Assembly: GCA_026396375.1 (NCBI GenBank)
Contig: JAPLWW010000042.1
Coordinates: 1-15,069 of the forward strand
Length of the DNA stretch: 15,069 nucleotides
Direction of reading: 5' to 3'
Source: Microcaldota archaeon
Lineage (GTDB): Archaea > Micrarchaeota > Micrarchaeia > Anstonellales > J096
How positions within the stretch are numbered: position 1 is the stretch's first letter; every line of letters starts with the position of its first letter. The position numbers and the translations under genes were made by a program. The notes under the pieces were generated by a model, which made no database searches, was not told the origin of the DNA, and saw only the letters and a list, made by a program, of their open reading frames with translations. Positions 1 through 6,081 of this stretch are shown in pieces.

Positions 1-1
1 A

Positions 2-568
2 ACCAGCAACGTCACAATAAACACGGCATATCCGACCCTTACGATAGTCAGCCCGGCTGCCCAAACCTACAATACATCCGAAATCCTTGTCAACCTAAGC
101 GCAGGCGGAATAGGGCTTGATGCCATATGGTTCTTCAACGGGACGGACAACGAGACATACTCGGGACCGGTCACCAGGACCTTTGACGAGGGCAGCAACA
201 TTCTTTATGCATGGGTCAATGACACCTTCGGCCGCGTCACTGCCAAGAATGTGACCTTCACGGTAGACACGACTGGCCCTGAAATCCAGTTTGCCGATCC
301 GACAGACAACGACAGCGCAACCTTGGACAGGGATTACATCGAAATCAACGTGACGGCGACAGATTCAGGCTCAGGGCTCGACAGCATAACAGTCTACCTT
401 TACAATTCGACAGGATTTTACGACAGCTCAACCAGTTCAAACCAAAACTTCTTCGTGAACTGGACAGGCCTGCCAAACGACACATATTCCTTCAACGCAA
501 CCGCCTATGATGATATGGGCAATTTCAACGATACCGAGACAAGGGAGGTAACTGTAGCTGCATCATAA
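2..568 (+). CDS. C-terminal part of a secreted Ig-like repeat surface protein (5' end outside window)
   Basis: The reading frame is open from the window edge to a TAA at 566-568, so only the last 188 residues are visible and the true start lies upstream. I see parts of at least two Ig-like or cadherin-like beta-sandwich repeats. One runs up to the VDTTGPEI linker, a boundary typical of bacterial and archaeal Ig-like domains, and the last contains DSGSGLDSI and the closing YDDMGNFND. About fourteen N-X-S/T sequons fall in 188 residues, which fits a heavily N-glycosylated S-layer or adhesin-type protein. There is no C-terminal membrane helix or sorting motif, so the protein ends in a beta strand. 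Anchoring must be N-terminal or by association. The molecular partner is unknown. The class is confident; the specific role is not. Confidence 0.8.
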   Translation, partial: TSNVTINTAYPTLTIVSPAAQTYNTSEILVNLSAGGIGLDAIWFFNGTDNETYSGPVTRTFDEGSNILYAWVNDTFGRVTAKNVTFTVDTTGPEIQFADPTDNDSATLDRDYIEINVTATDSGSGLDSITVYLYNSTGFYDSSTSSNQNFFVNWTGLPNDTYSFNATAYDDMGNFNDTETREVTVAAS

Positions 569-647
569 GTCCTAAGGGAACAACAGGATCCTGCGCAGCA
601 TTCAGCACATCGCTATCCATTATTCTTTATTGATGAAAATAAGAAGA

Positions 648-1115
648 TTACGCATTCTTGATTGCGTAGAATGTCCAAACCTTATGGGGATTATTCTCAT
701 CTGAATTCCTGGAGTTTTCTATGATTTTGAAAATATATGTGCCTTTCGAAAACTTTGACAAATGTTTCCATCCAAGATCGCCTGAATCGTCCCTCTTAAG
801 AGTAGCTACCTTTTCCCCATTTTCGTTATAAACTGCCCCATCGCTGTTTTTCATATTATGGATTATAAAATTATTTCCTGAAATCACGCCTTTTGGCTCC
901 AATTTCTGCTCTGATATTGGAGCTGCTGTTGCCGCAATCTGCTCTTTCACAACGCTTGGCTCGATCTGATTTGGAAGTAATGTGGAGACAGGATTTTTGG
1001 TAAAAATCAAAGCAGAAGGAGGTATCTTCTGGACTACTGGCTGAGGCACTTGCTTAGCCTGCTGAGCCTTTAGCTTGTCTTCCATTCTCCTCGTAAGATT
1101 GCTTTCGTTGCTCAT
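648..1115 (-). CDS. Hypothetical protein with FlgD/sorting-domain-like C-terminal beta domain
   Basis: A 155-aa ORF with an ATG at 1113-1115. The first 30 residues are charged and helical. Residues about 30-75 are a Pro/Val/Ala-rich linker. Residues about 80-155 look like one small beta-sandwich: a VYNENGEKVATL strand pair, then GDLGW and KGTYIFKI. This spacing (a Y/G-x-x-V-x-T-L hairpin and a later G-x-Y-x-x-x-I strand) resembles FlgD Ig-like and Por-type sorting domains. That is my pattern match, not a search result. No signal peptide or membrane helix is visible, so a cytoplasmic location cannot be excluded. It is transcribed in the same direction as the envelope genes upstream (1182-3527) but probably has its own promoter. 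The function is unknown. Confidence 0.6.
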   Translation of the reverse strand: MSNESNLTRRMEDKLKAQQAKQVPQPVVQKIPPSALIFTKNPVSTLLPNQIEPSVVKEQIAATAAPISEQKLEPKGVISGNNFIIHNMKNSDGAVYNENGEKVATLKRDDSGDLGWKHLSKFSKGTYIFKIIENSRNSDENNPHKVWTFYAIKNA

Positions 1116-1142
1116 ATTCTTCTCATCCCTTTTCTACATATA

Positions 1143-1168
1143 TCTATTATATGCAACCTATTATATAC
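1143..1168 (-). promoter_or_regulatory. Candidate TATA region for the 155-aa gene
   Basis: Two AT-rich TATA-like elements are read on the minus strand, one about 1158-1168 and one about 1144-1154. They lie 30-50 nt before the ATG at 1115. The first would give a leader of about 20 nt and the second a very short one. A purine-rich GGGATGAG stretch in between could act in ribosome binding. I cannot tell which element is used. Confidence 0.4.
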
Positions 1169-1181
1169 TTTATTGTTATTG

Positions 1182-2105
1182 TCAGCAGAAATCCTGGGTC
1201 AGCAGAATCCTGCCGTCTATTGCTATCGCCACTCCAACGCCCTCATTGGTGAAATTGGCTGTGAGGATGTTCGCCCTGTGCTCAGGACTGTTCATCCATC
1301 CTTTCACTACCGCTTCTGCAACCGCATCCGATGAATACCAGTCCCTCTTGATTTCTATGCCGTTCGCATAAAGCATGTTGCCGTATGCATAAGCCAGCCC
1401 GATGTTTTCCCCTATGCTGCCTAGGACTCGGCCCTTACTGTTATTCTTATAGCAATAATATCCTGCGTTGCTTGCCCTGTCAGCCGGGCCTTTCCCTTCC
1501 AGGTTGGTATGCTCAAGATAATTGCTGTCAACCATGTCCTGGCTGTGCGCCCTTGCCACTGCAGTGAGCTCATCGTCAAATTCCAATGCCTTCAACCCGT
1601 TCTTCTGCCTTTCAATATTGATCAACTTATGGATCTTCTGCTCTATCGCGTATGCCTCTGTCCCGGACACGTTGATGCAGACATCCCCTATCATCTTGAA
1701 GCTGGCATCAGACAGGCATGCGCAGTTTGAAGCCCTTTCAACCAGCGTCCCGTTGACGCACTGGAATGGCCTGTTTACTGAGCAGTCAGGGGAAAAGGTT
1801 CCGTCAGAGCACATCACCTTGGGTATGCAGAAGCTGGCATAGGGCCTCGAATTTCCGTCGCATCCGCATATGTCAGACCTGTTCTCGATGGTTCCGTTGT
1901 TGCAGTACAATGGCTTGTTTTTTATGTCGCAGGCGCCGGCTGGCCAATATGCGCTGCAGTTTCCCATTATTATAGTCTTGTTCTGCTGGGGCATAATATT
2001 CTCGATCATCGAAGGGATATCCCAGAACTTGAAGACAGAGTCCAATGCCCAGATTATTGAAGCGAAAACCAGGATTATGATCAACAGCTTGAATAACGCC
2101 AGCAA
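1182..2105 (-). CDS. CAP (SCP/PR-1-like) domain protein, membrane anchored, with cysteine-rich repeats
   Basis: The longest uninterrupted ORF starts at a TTG at 2105 (307 aa). Residues about 2-25 are a membrane helix. Residues 50-145 hold cysteine-rich segments, two of which are clear repeats (CNNGTIENRSDICGC and CVNGTLVERASNCAC). Residues about 155-307 form a CAP domain: ARAHSQDM (His187), EHT (Glu198, His199), IGENIG (Glu233) and SPEHRANIL (Glu275, His276), the conserved His/Glu cleft residues of the family. CAP proteins are usually secreted; here the domain would sit outside the cell on a single anchor. The TTG start is doubtful because the hydrophobic segment begins upstream of it (AYHLFFALLALF). 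The same frame stays open back to 2318, and a zinc-finger-coding frame follows at 2421. I therefore infer one gene split by a frameshift, with the natural start at 2421. Confidence 0.85.
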   Translation of the reverse strand: MLALFKLLIIILVFASIIWALDSVFKFWDIPSMIENIMPQQNKTIIMGNCSAYWPAGACDIKNKPLYCNNGTIENRSDICGCDGNSRPYASFCIPKVMCSDGTFSPDCSVNRPFQCVNGTLVERASNCACLSDASFKMIGDVCINVSGTEAYAIEQKIHKLINIERQKNGLKALEFDDELTAVARAHSQDMVDSNYLEHTNLEGKGPADRASNAGYYCYKNNSKGRVLGSIGENIGLAYAYGNMLYANGIEIKRDWYSSDAVAEAVVKGWMNSPEHRANILTANFTNEGVGVAIAIDGRILLTQDFC

Positions 2106-2235
2106 GGCGAAAAAAAGGTGGTAAGCGAAATCGTTCAGCGCGGCGTAAACCCACTTTATCGGCTTGGCTATTAAATTGGCGGATGACTTCAGGAAGTTCG
2201 AGGCAGAGTATTTGAGCGCAGCCAGCCTGTCCTTC

Positions 2236-2421
2236 TTTTTCCTCGCGCCACTCCTGCATGAAGACAGGGTCTTTCCTGCCTTCGCTTCCTGCTTCAGGGC
2301 TGCCCATATTCTTGGCTTTTATGTGCTGGCTGCAAAAATAATATCCGCAATATGGGCATTTCTGCAGAGGCTCCTTGTTATTGCAAAGATGATACGCGCA
2401 ATCATTCTGCTTCTTAGTCAT
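2236..2421 (-). pseudogene. 5' part of the CAP-domain gene: AN1-like zinc finger, separated by a frameshift
   Basis: From an ATG at 2419-2421 the frame encodes a compact zinc-binding motif: C-x4-C-x8-C-x2-C-x4-C-x2-H (key parts KCPYCGYYFC and SQH). This resembles the AN1-type fingers found at the N terminus of archaeal membrane proteins. About 45 residues later the frame loses sense, while the neighbouring frame continues with a basic helical segment straight into the membrane helix and CAP domain. Removing one A from the A5 run at 2236-2240 (TTTTT on the plus strand) joins WREE to KKDRLAALKY smoothly. A second possible site is the A4 run near 2317-2320. The result is either a genuine broken gene, a sequencing error in a homopolymer, or programmed slippage. 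Two separate genes are less likely, since the downstream part lacks a credible start. Confidence 0.6.
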
Positions 2422-2460
2422 GTTTCTGCCATCCCTGCAGGATATTATGTAAAGCGCCCT

Positions 2461-2466
2461 TTTAAA
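2461..2466 (-). promoter_or_regulatory. TATA box for the zinc finger-CAP gene
   Basis: A TTTAAA core (CTTTAAAAG on the minus strand) is centred about 42 nt before the ATG at 2421. This would start transcription roughly 15 nt ahead of it. The leader contains GGGATGG, a possible weak ribosome-binding site. It supports 2421, not the internal TTG, as the natural gene start. Confidence 0.5.
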
Positions 2467-2531
2467 GATTTACACATTTGGCATGGCCATGGCGGGCATT
2501 CCTTGCAACAGAGGAGCCTGAATAATTTAAT

Positions 2532-3527
2532 TTATTTTTTATCTTTTATTTTTCTTCCGTTCCATAGCATGATGGTCGGAATCGCCAGAAAGGCAGCCGC
2601 GAATGGGCATACGCTGTCCTGGACCGCGTAGTCTCCGCTCTGCTTGGCTTCGGTGCGCATGCCGGCTGTGCTTGGACCTTGGATATCCATGACTAATTTT
2701 TTCTCGATATCCGACTCGACTTTCATTTCTTCCGAGATCATGCGGTCTTTGTACTCTATTGCAATAGTATAATTCCAGGGTTTCAAGCCACTGAAAACTG
2801 CCTTGCCGCTGGAATCTGTCAGTGCGCTTGAGTAAGATGAGCTGGAAGAGAGGTTCACTACTGCTCCGTTGATGGGCTTACCCAAATCGTCAACCACCAA
2901 TGCGGTTATTTTATATGCGCTCATGCTCGCGACGTAGCTGGTGCCTTGATTCGCCAAATCCGCTTCCATCGTCTTCTCCTCATAGCCGTTCTTCAGCCTG
3001 AGTATAAAGTCTGCTGTAGCCGGGACCTGCTTGAATGTGACAATTCCCTTTTCGTCCGTTGTCCCTGATAAGGAGGGGGTGCTTCCGCTGGTCGCGGGCG
3101 TGCCAGTGACCTCAACGCCCTTTATTGGGTTGGAATCCTGGTCCTGGACATTAACCGTCAGGTCCTCTAACCCCTCTATTATTAATGACATATCATTGGT
3201 TCCGGAATGCAAAGACACAGGAACAGTGGCATTTAGGCCCCTATAATTGGCAACGACAGAAGACTCAAGCCCTGCAGTGCACTGGTATGTGCTGCTAACA
3301 GTATGGCCCGAAACGTCAGTGTCGCGCAAAGACCAGGAACGTGGCACATAATCATCCGGCTCATCATACCAGTTTTCGAAGTATTCCGTGCACTTGAAAA
3401 CCACAGACGCACCCTCGATTGGGCGTGCCAAGGTGTCAGAAACCTGTATATTGACTGCATATGTCACAGCCGAAGCAATCTGCGATACAAACGCAAAAAG
3501 CGATAAAAATATCATATATTTATTCAT
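2532..3527 (-). CDS. Secreted, membrane-anchored protein with three carboxypeptidase-regulatory-like (Ig-like) domains
   Basis: I choose the ATG at 3525-3527 (331 aa). It is preceded by GGTGAGG at ribosome-binding distance, and the longer ATG at 3578 would place the TATA box inside the coding region. Residues 1-20 are a signal peptide (MNKYMIFLSLFAF, ending near ASA). Three similar beta domains follow, at about 23-113, 123-205 and 206-281. Each opens with a V-x-V-x-D strand and a P-I-x-G-A/V turn (RPIEGASV, NPIKGVEV, KPINGAVV), the mark of CarboxypepD_reg-like folds. The first domain also has two cysteines. Residues about 306-323 are a membrane helix followed by a lysine-rich cytoplasmic tail (GRKIKDKK). 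It is likely a cell-surface structural or adhesive protein. It faces the Lrp-type regulator gene across a 116-bp promoter region. Its ligand is unknown. Confidence 0.85.
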   Translation of the reverse strand: MNKYMIFLSLFAFVSQIASAVTYAVNIQVSDTLARPIEGASVVFKCTEYFENWYDEPDDYVPRSWSLRDTDVSGHTVSSTYQCTAGLESSVVANYRGLNATVPVSLHSGTNDMSLIIEGLEDLTVNVQDQDSNPIKGVEVTGTPATSGSTPSLSGTTDEKGIVTFKQVPATADFILRLKNGYEEKTMEADLANQGTSYVASMSAYKITALVVDDLGKPINGAVVNLSSSSSYSSALTDSSGKAVFSGLKPWNYTIAIEYKDRMISEEMKVESDIEKKLVMDIQGPSTAGMRTEAKQSGDYAVQDSVCPFAAAFLAIPTIMLWNGRKIKDKK

Positions 3528-3558
3528 ATCCTCACCCAGTTTAACCATACCAAACAGA

Positions 3559-3567
3559 TTATATAAA
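3559..3567 (-). promoter_or_regulatory. TATA box for the three-Ig-domain gene
   Basis: TTTATATAA is read on the minus strand, centred 36 nt before the chosen ATG at 3527. It implies a leader of about 10 nt that contains the GGTGAGG ribosome-binding site. Confidence 0.6.
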
Positions 3568-3614
3568 CATATTTGCATTATTTTTGAACAAATTTACATA
3601 AATTTACCGAAAAG

Positions 3615-3624
3615 CTTATAAAAA
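3615..3624 (+). promoter_or_regulatory. TATA box for the Lrp/AsnC gene (leaderless)
   Basis: CTTATAAAAA is centred about 25 nt before the ATG at 3644. In archaea transcription starts roughly 25 nt downstream of the TATA centre, so the mRNA probably begins at or next to the start codon. No ribosome-binding site is present, which agrees with this. Confidence 0.65.
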
Positions 3625-3641
3625 TGGAATATTTAATCCAT
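3624..3641 (+). promoter_or_regulatory. Candidate autoregulatory operator (18-bp inverted repeat)
   Basis: An AT-rich 18-bp element has perfect 5-bp arms (ATGGA and TCCAT) around an 8-bp AT-only centre. It lies exactly between the TATA box and the ATG of the Lrp/AsnC gene. A dimeric regulator bound here would block the transcription start. Lrp/AsnC proteins commonly repress their own genes, so autoregulation is the natural reading, though unproven. Confidence 0.45.
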
Positions 3642-3643
3642 AT

Positions 3644-4093
3644 ATGGCAAAAATCGATGATACGGATATGAGAATATTGGGCGTTCTTGAGCACAACTCC
3701 AAGCTGAGCTCGCAGAAAATTTCGAGGAAAACCGGGATACCGATTACGACTGTCCACAACAGGGTGAGGAAGCTGGAAAAGGAGGGAATAATCAAGGGAT
3801 ATACCCTGGTTCTGGACCACGAGAAGCTAGGAAGGCCGCTGCTTGCATATATCCTTGTCAATTATGACATGAACGCCGTTGGCTCCAAACTCACGAGGGA
3901 TGAGCTTGCGAGGAAGCTGAGGCAGATCGGCGAAGCAGAGCGCATAAGCTACACCACAGGCAGGTACGACATAGTGATGGTCATAAGGTTCAGGACCATC
4001 AGGGATCTGGACAACCTGATAATGGCAAAGCTCAGGACCATTCCCGGCATAGGGAAAACCGAAACATTCATCGTGATGGAAGAGATCAAGTGA
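3644..4093 (+). CDS. Lrp/AsnC-family transcriptional regulator
   Basis: A 149-aa protein of the usual family length (140-170 aa). Residues about 4-52 are the winged helix-turn-helix: DDTDMRIL, the recognition region GIPITTVHNRVRKLEKEGII, and the following wing. Residues about 62-149 are the RAM ligand-binding and oligomerisation domain (LLAYILVNYD, then TTGRYDIVMVIRF, and PGIGKTETFIVMEE). Such proteins form dimers to octamers and respond to amino acids or other small molecules; the ligand here is unknown. The gene has its own TATA box, appears leaderless, and diverges from the surface-protein gene ending at 2532, which may be a target. The methyltransferase-like gene follows after 62 nt and may be separately transcribed. 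Confidence 0.95.
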   Translation: MAKIDDTDMRILGVLEHNSKLSSQKISRKTGIPITTVHNRVRKLEKEGIIKGYTLVLDHEKLGRPLLAYILVNYDMNAVGSKLTRDELARKLRQIGEAERISYTTGRYDIVMVIRFRTIRDLDNLIMAKLRTIPGIGKTETFIVMEEIK

Positions 4094-4123
4094 TCCTTCA
4101 GGCAGGAGTGCCATAACAATTTC

Positions 4124-4140
4124 ATTTTTAACCTCTTTTA
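4124..4140 (+). terminator. Candidate U-rich terminator after the Lrp/AsnC gene
   Basis: Two T-rich runs on the coding strand (ATTTTTA and CTTTTA) lie 30-47 nt after the stop. Archaeal termination mostly uses U-rich tracts without a strong hairpin. The same stretch may also serve as an AT-rich promoter for the next gene, whose ATG is at 4156. Confidence 0.35.
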
Positions 4141-4155
4141 TTCACATATGTTTTC

Positions 4156-5679
4156 ATGGGTTTGCTTTCCAGGAAACTTGGCGCAGTCGGCGGATTCAAT
4201 GAGAGGAAAAGGGAGAAAATGCTGTTGCAGCAATGCCGCATGGCTTTCAATGCTCAGGAAAGCCTGAAAAAGGCGAAGGAGGCCGCGATTTCACAATTGG
4301 CGAAGGATTATCCTGCATTCATGGGCGCCCCTGAGGAAAGACAGCTGCTAAAAATCGCAATTCTCGATAAAAACAATGCCATAGATGGCCTAAGCGACAA
4401 TGATATCCTGGGCATGCCGGACGAAGATTTGCTGTTCAAGGTCTGGCCTATGGCAAGCTACGACAGGCACATGGAAAGCACTGGCCATGACAGGGCTGTT
4501 GAAAGCCTCCTCAACCAGTTGGTTTCGATAAACAGGGTATTCAGTGCAAATATGCTCCAGCCGATATTGGGCAAGAACGTGCTTGAGGCCAGCGCAGGCA
4601 CAGGAAAGGTGATAAGGCTGCTTTATGATGCGCTCTGCTCGGAAGAAAAACGGGATGTGCGCTTCACGCACAACGAAAAATCCGCAAAAATGAGGAATAT
4701 AGCAAAGGAAACCCTTGCTGATATAATAACTCATTGTAGGTTCGCAAGTTCCGATCTCAGGAAAATAGGAAAGCGACTGCAGAAAAGCTCCTTTGATACA
4801 GTCCTGCTTTCACAGACACTTCATCTTATTGATGATAGTGATGAGCTGAAGCGCGAGAAAGGCCCAAACTACCAATTCGGCGGAGATCCTGACAGGATGC
4901 AACACGGCTGGGAGAAGCATAAGGTCATGCAGTCGCTCTTTGACCTTGTTAAGCCCGGAGGAACATTCATAATTATAGACGAGTGGCCGCCGCAGTTCAG
5001 CGGAACGCCGAGCTCGCCGCTTGATTCGGCAATAGATTCCCTTTTCATGAACATTTTCAGGCCTTTCTTGGGCAAGGAAAAGATATACTCAATGATGAAC
5101 TCAGTTCCAGGGGCTCTCTTGGTTGCGGATCTGAGAAGCACGATAGATCATAGGCATAGCATGAGTATGCTGGTCTATCAAAAGGCAGAGGATCCTGGCG
5201 CTCCGGAACGGTATCTGCTCAATGTCCAAGCCAATGTCGAGGCAGGAATATATGCATTCCGCGCCTCCGAGCCCTTTGTGGCAAAGGCGATGAATGAAAG
5301 GTTCGGGGCAAAAATGCTTTTTCCGATGGGGGAAAACGAGCCCATACGCATGAATCCGGACAGCTTTAGGCTGCCTTCGGGCGAGCACGGCTGCATACTT
5401 GTCCACGATCTCCCTCACAGCATGAGCGAGGAAATGCGCAACAGGATATATGCGCGTGCCCTTAAGCACATAAGGCATGGCGGTTCCATAATAATAGCGG
5501 AGGATGGCTATCTGCCTAAGGGATATCCGCGTCCGCTTTTCGACAAAAACGAGTCTTACGGGCTTTATGAGATGCTGAAATTCGACTCCAAATCGCAGGT
5601 ATGGGAAGGAGGGATACTTGCAATACCTGTTAAGGGAGAATTCGGATGCCTCTACATGAGGCAGTACTGGAAATATTAA
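4156..5679 (+). CDS. Methyltransferase-like protein with a class I domain and a degenerate second half
   Basis: A 507-aa protein. Residues 1-130 are helical with no recognised domain. Residues about 135-340 look like a class I SAM-dependent methyltransferase: motif I NVLEASAGTG (141-150), the motif IV region FDTVLLSQTLHLI (213-225), and the post-motif VKPGGTFIIIDEW (265-277). Motif I has the expected acidic residue and glycines, so SAM binding is plausible. Residues about 350-507 repeat the later part of the same plan (CILVHDLPHS, then HIRHGGSIIIAED, 413-450) but lack a glycine-rich loop, so the protein looks like a tandem duplication with a non-catalytic second copy. The substrate cannot be inferred. 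The gene stands alone, between the Lrp-type regulator and a convergent tRNA. The ATG at 4156 is the first in frame. Confidence 0.75.
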   Translation: MGLLSRKLGAVGGFNERKREKMLLQQCRMAFNAQESLKKAKEAAISQLAKDYPAFMGAPEERQLLKIAILDKNNAIDGLSDNDILGMPDEDLLFKVWPMASYDRHMESTGHDRAVESLLNQLVSINRVFSANMLQPILGKNVLEASAGTGKVIRLLYDALCSEEKRDVRFTHNEKSAKMRNIAKETLADIITHCRFASSDLRKIGKRLQKSSFDTVLLSQTLHLIDDSDELKREKGPNYQFGGDPDRMQHGWEKHKVMQSLFDLVKPGGTFIIIDEWPPQFSGTPSSPLDSAIDSLFMNIFRPFLGKEKIYSMMNSVPGALLVADLRSTIDHRHSMSMLVYQKAEDPGAPERYLLNVQANVEAGIYAFRASEPFVAKAMNERFGAKMLFPMGENEPIRMNPDSFRLPSGEHGCILVHDLPHSMSEEMRNRIYARALKHIRHGGSIIIAEDGYLPKGYPRPLFDKNESYGLYEMLKFDSKSQVWEGGILAIPVKGEFGCLYMRQYWKY

Positions 5680-5688
5680 ATAAAAGAT

Positions 5689-5772
5689 CGCTGAGGGAGA
5701 GATTTGAACTCTCGGACGCTTACGCGCAACAGGTTAGCAACCTGCCGCCCTACCGGACTAGGCGACCCCAGC
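5689..5772 (-). tRNA. tRNA-Ser (anticodon GCT), type II
   Basis: An 84-nt cloverleaf. The acceptor 5' strand GCTGGGG pairs with CCTCAGC through one G-U pair, with discriminator G73. The D arm is closed by GCC/GGC. The anticodon stem GCAGG/CCTGT encloses the 7-nt loop TTGCTAA (anticodon GCT, reading AGC and AGT). A long variable arm has a short CGC/GCG stem, and the T arm is GAGAG TTCAAAT CTCTC. The long variable arm and G73 agree with serine identity. No CCA is encoded (ATC follows), so it must be added by CCA transferase. No intron is visible. Confidence 0.95.
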
Positions 5773-5800
5773 TTAGAGTATTACTGTCCAAAATAGCTTT

Positions 5801-5806
5801 TTTAAA
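5801..5806 (-). promoter_or_regulatory. TATA box for the tRNA-Ser gene
   Basis: TTTAAA sits inside a 6-bp inverted repeat (AGCTTT and AAAGCT, 5795-5809), centred 31 nt before the mature tRNA 5' end. This fits a start a few nucleotides upstream, followed by RNase P trimming. It overlaps the stop codon (5802-5804) of the gene upstream, so the tRNA may be expressed both alone and by read-through. Confidence 0.5.
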
Positions 5807-6077
5807 GCTGTTGCTCTTGAGCCTTCGGCTTCTCGAACTTCATTACCGAATCAACTGCGCTTTCCACGCTCCTTCCCAGATCTGTCAATTTGACTATCCT
5901 GAACTTTCCCTTTGGCTCCACAATTACAAGGTCAATTGCCTTCATGATGTCTATCTGCTTGGTAGTGTAAACATAGGTTGCCCCTGCCTCCAATGCCAAT
6001 TTGGATAAGTAGATCCCTTCAGGCCGATTTTTCAGAACAAGGATCATCTGCGCGGGCTTCTTCTTGAGGAAAAGCAT
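5802..6077 (-). CDS. Small winged-helix DNA-binding-like protein
   Basis: A 91-aa protein that appears to be a single winged helix-turn-helix with little else. Helix 1 is PAQMILVLKN, then EGIYLSKLALEAG and TYVYTTKQIDIMKA (helices 2-3, the second being the likely recognition helix). The wing is IVEPKGKFRIVKLTDLG, ending in a C-terminal helix. This fold is typical of small archaeal MarR/ArsR-like regulators, though it could equally be a protein-protein module. The ATG at 6077 lies 4 nt after the stop of the 573-aa coiled-coil gene, and GTGAT spans that junction as a possible ribosome-binding site, so the two are very probably one operon. No cysteines or ligand pocket are obvious. Confidence 0.75.
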   Translation of the reverse strand: MLFLKKKPAQMILVLKNRPEGIYLSKLALEAGATYVYTTKQIDIMKAIDLVIVEPKGKFRIVKLTDLGRSVESAVDSVMKFEKPKAQEQQL

Positions 6078-6081
6078 TCAA

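Noticed and set aside
1873..2235. Continuation of the zinc finger frame down to 1873
   Set aside because: Beyond about 2240 the translation loses any domain character, while the overlapping frame encodes the membrane helix and cysteine-rich repeats of the CAP protein.
3528..3578. Longer start (ATG at 3578) for the three-Ig-domain gene
   Set aside because: It would place the TATA box inside the coding region and the signal peptide 17 residues from the N terminus; the ATG at 3527 has a proper ribosome-binding site.
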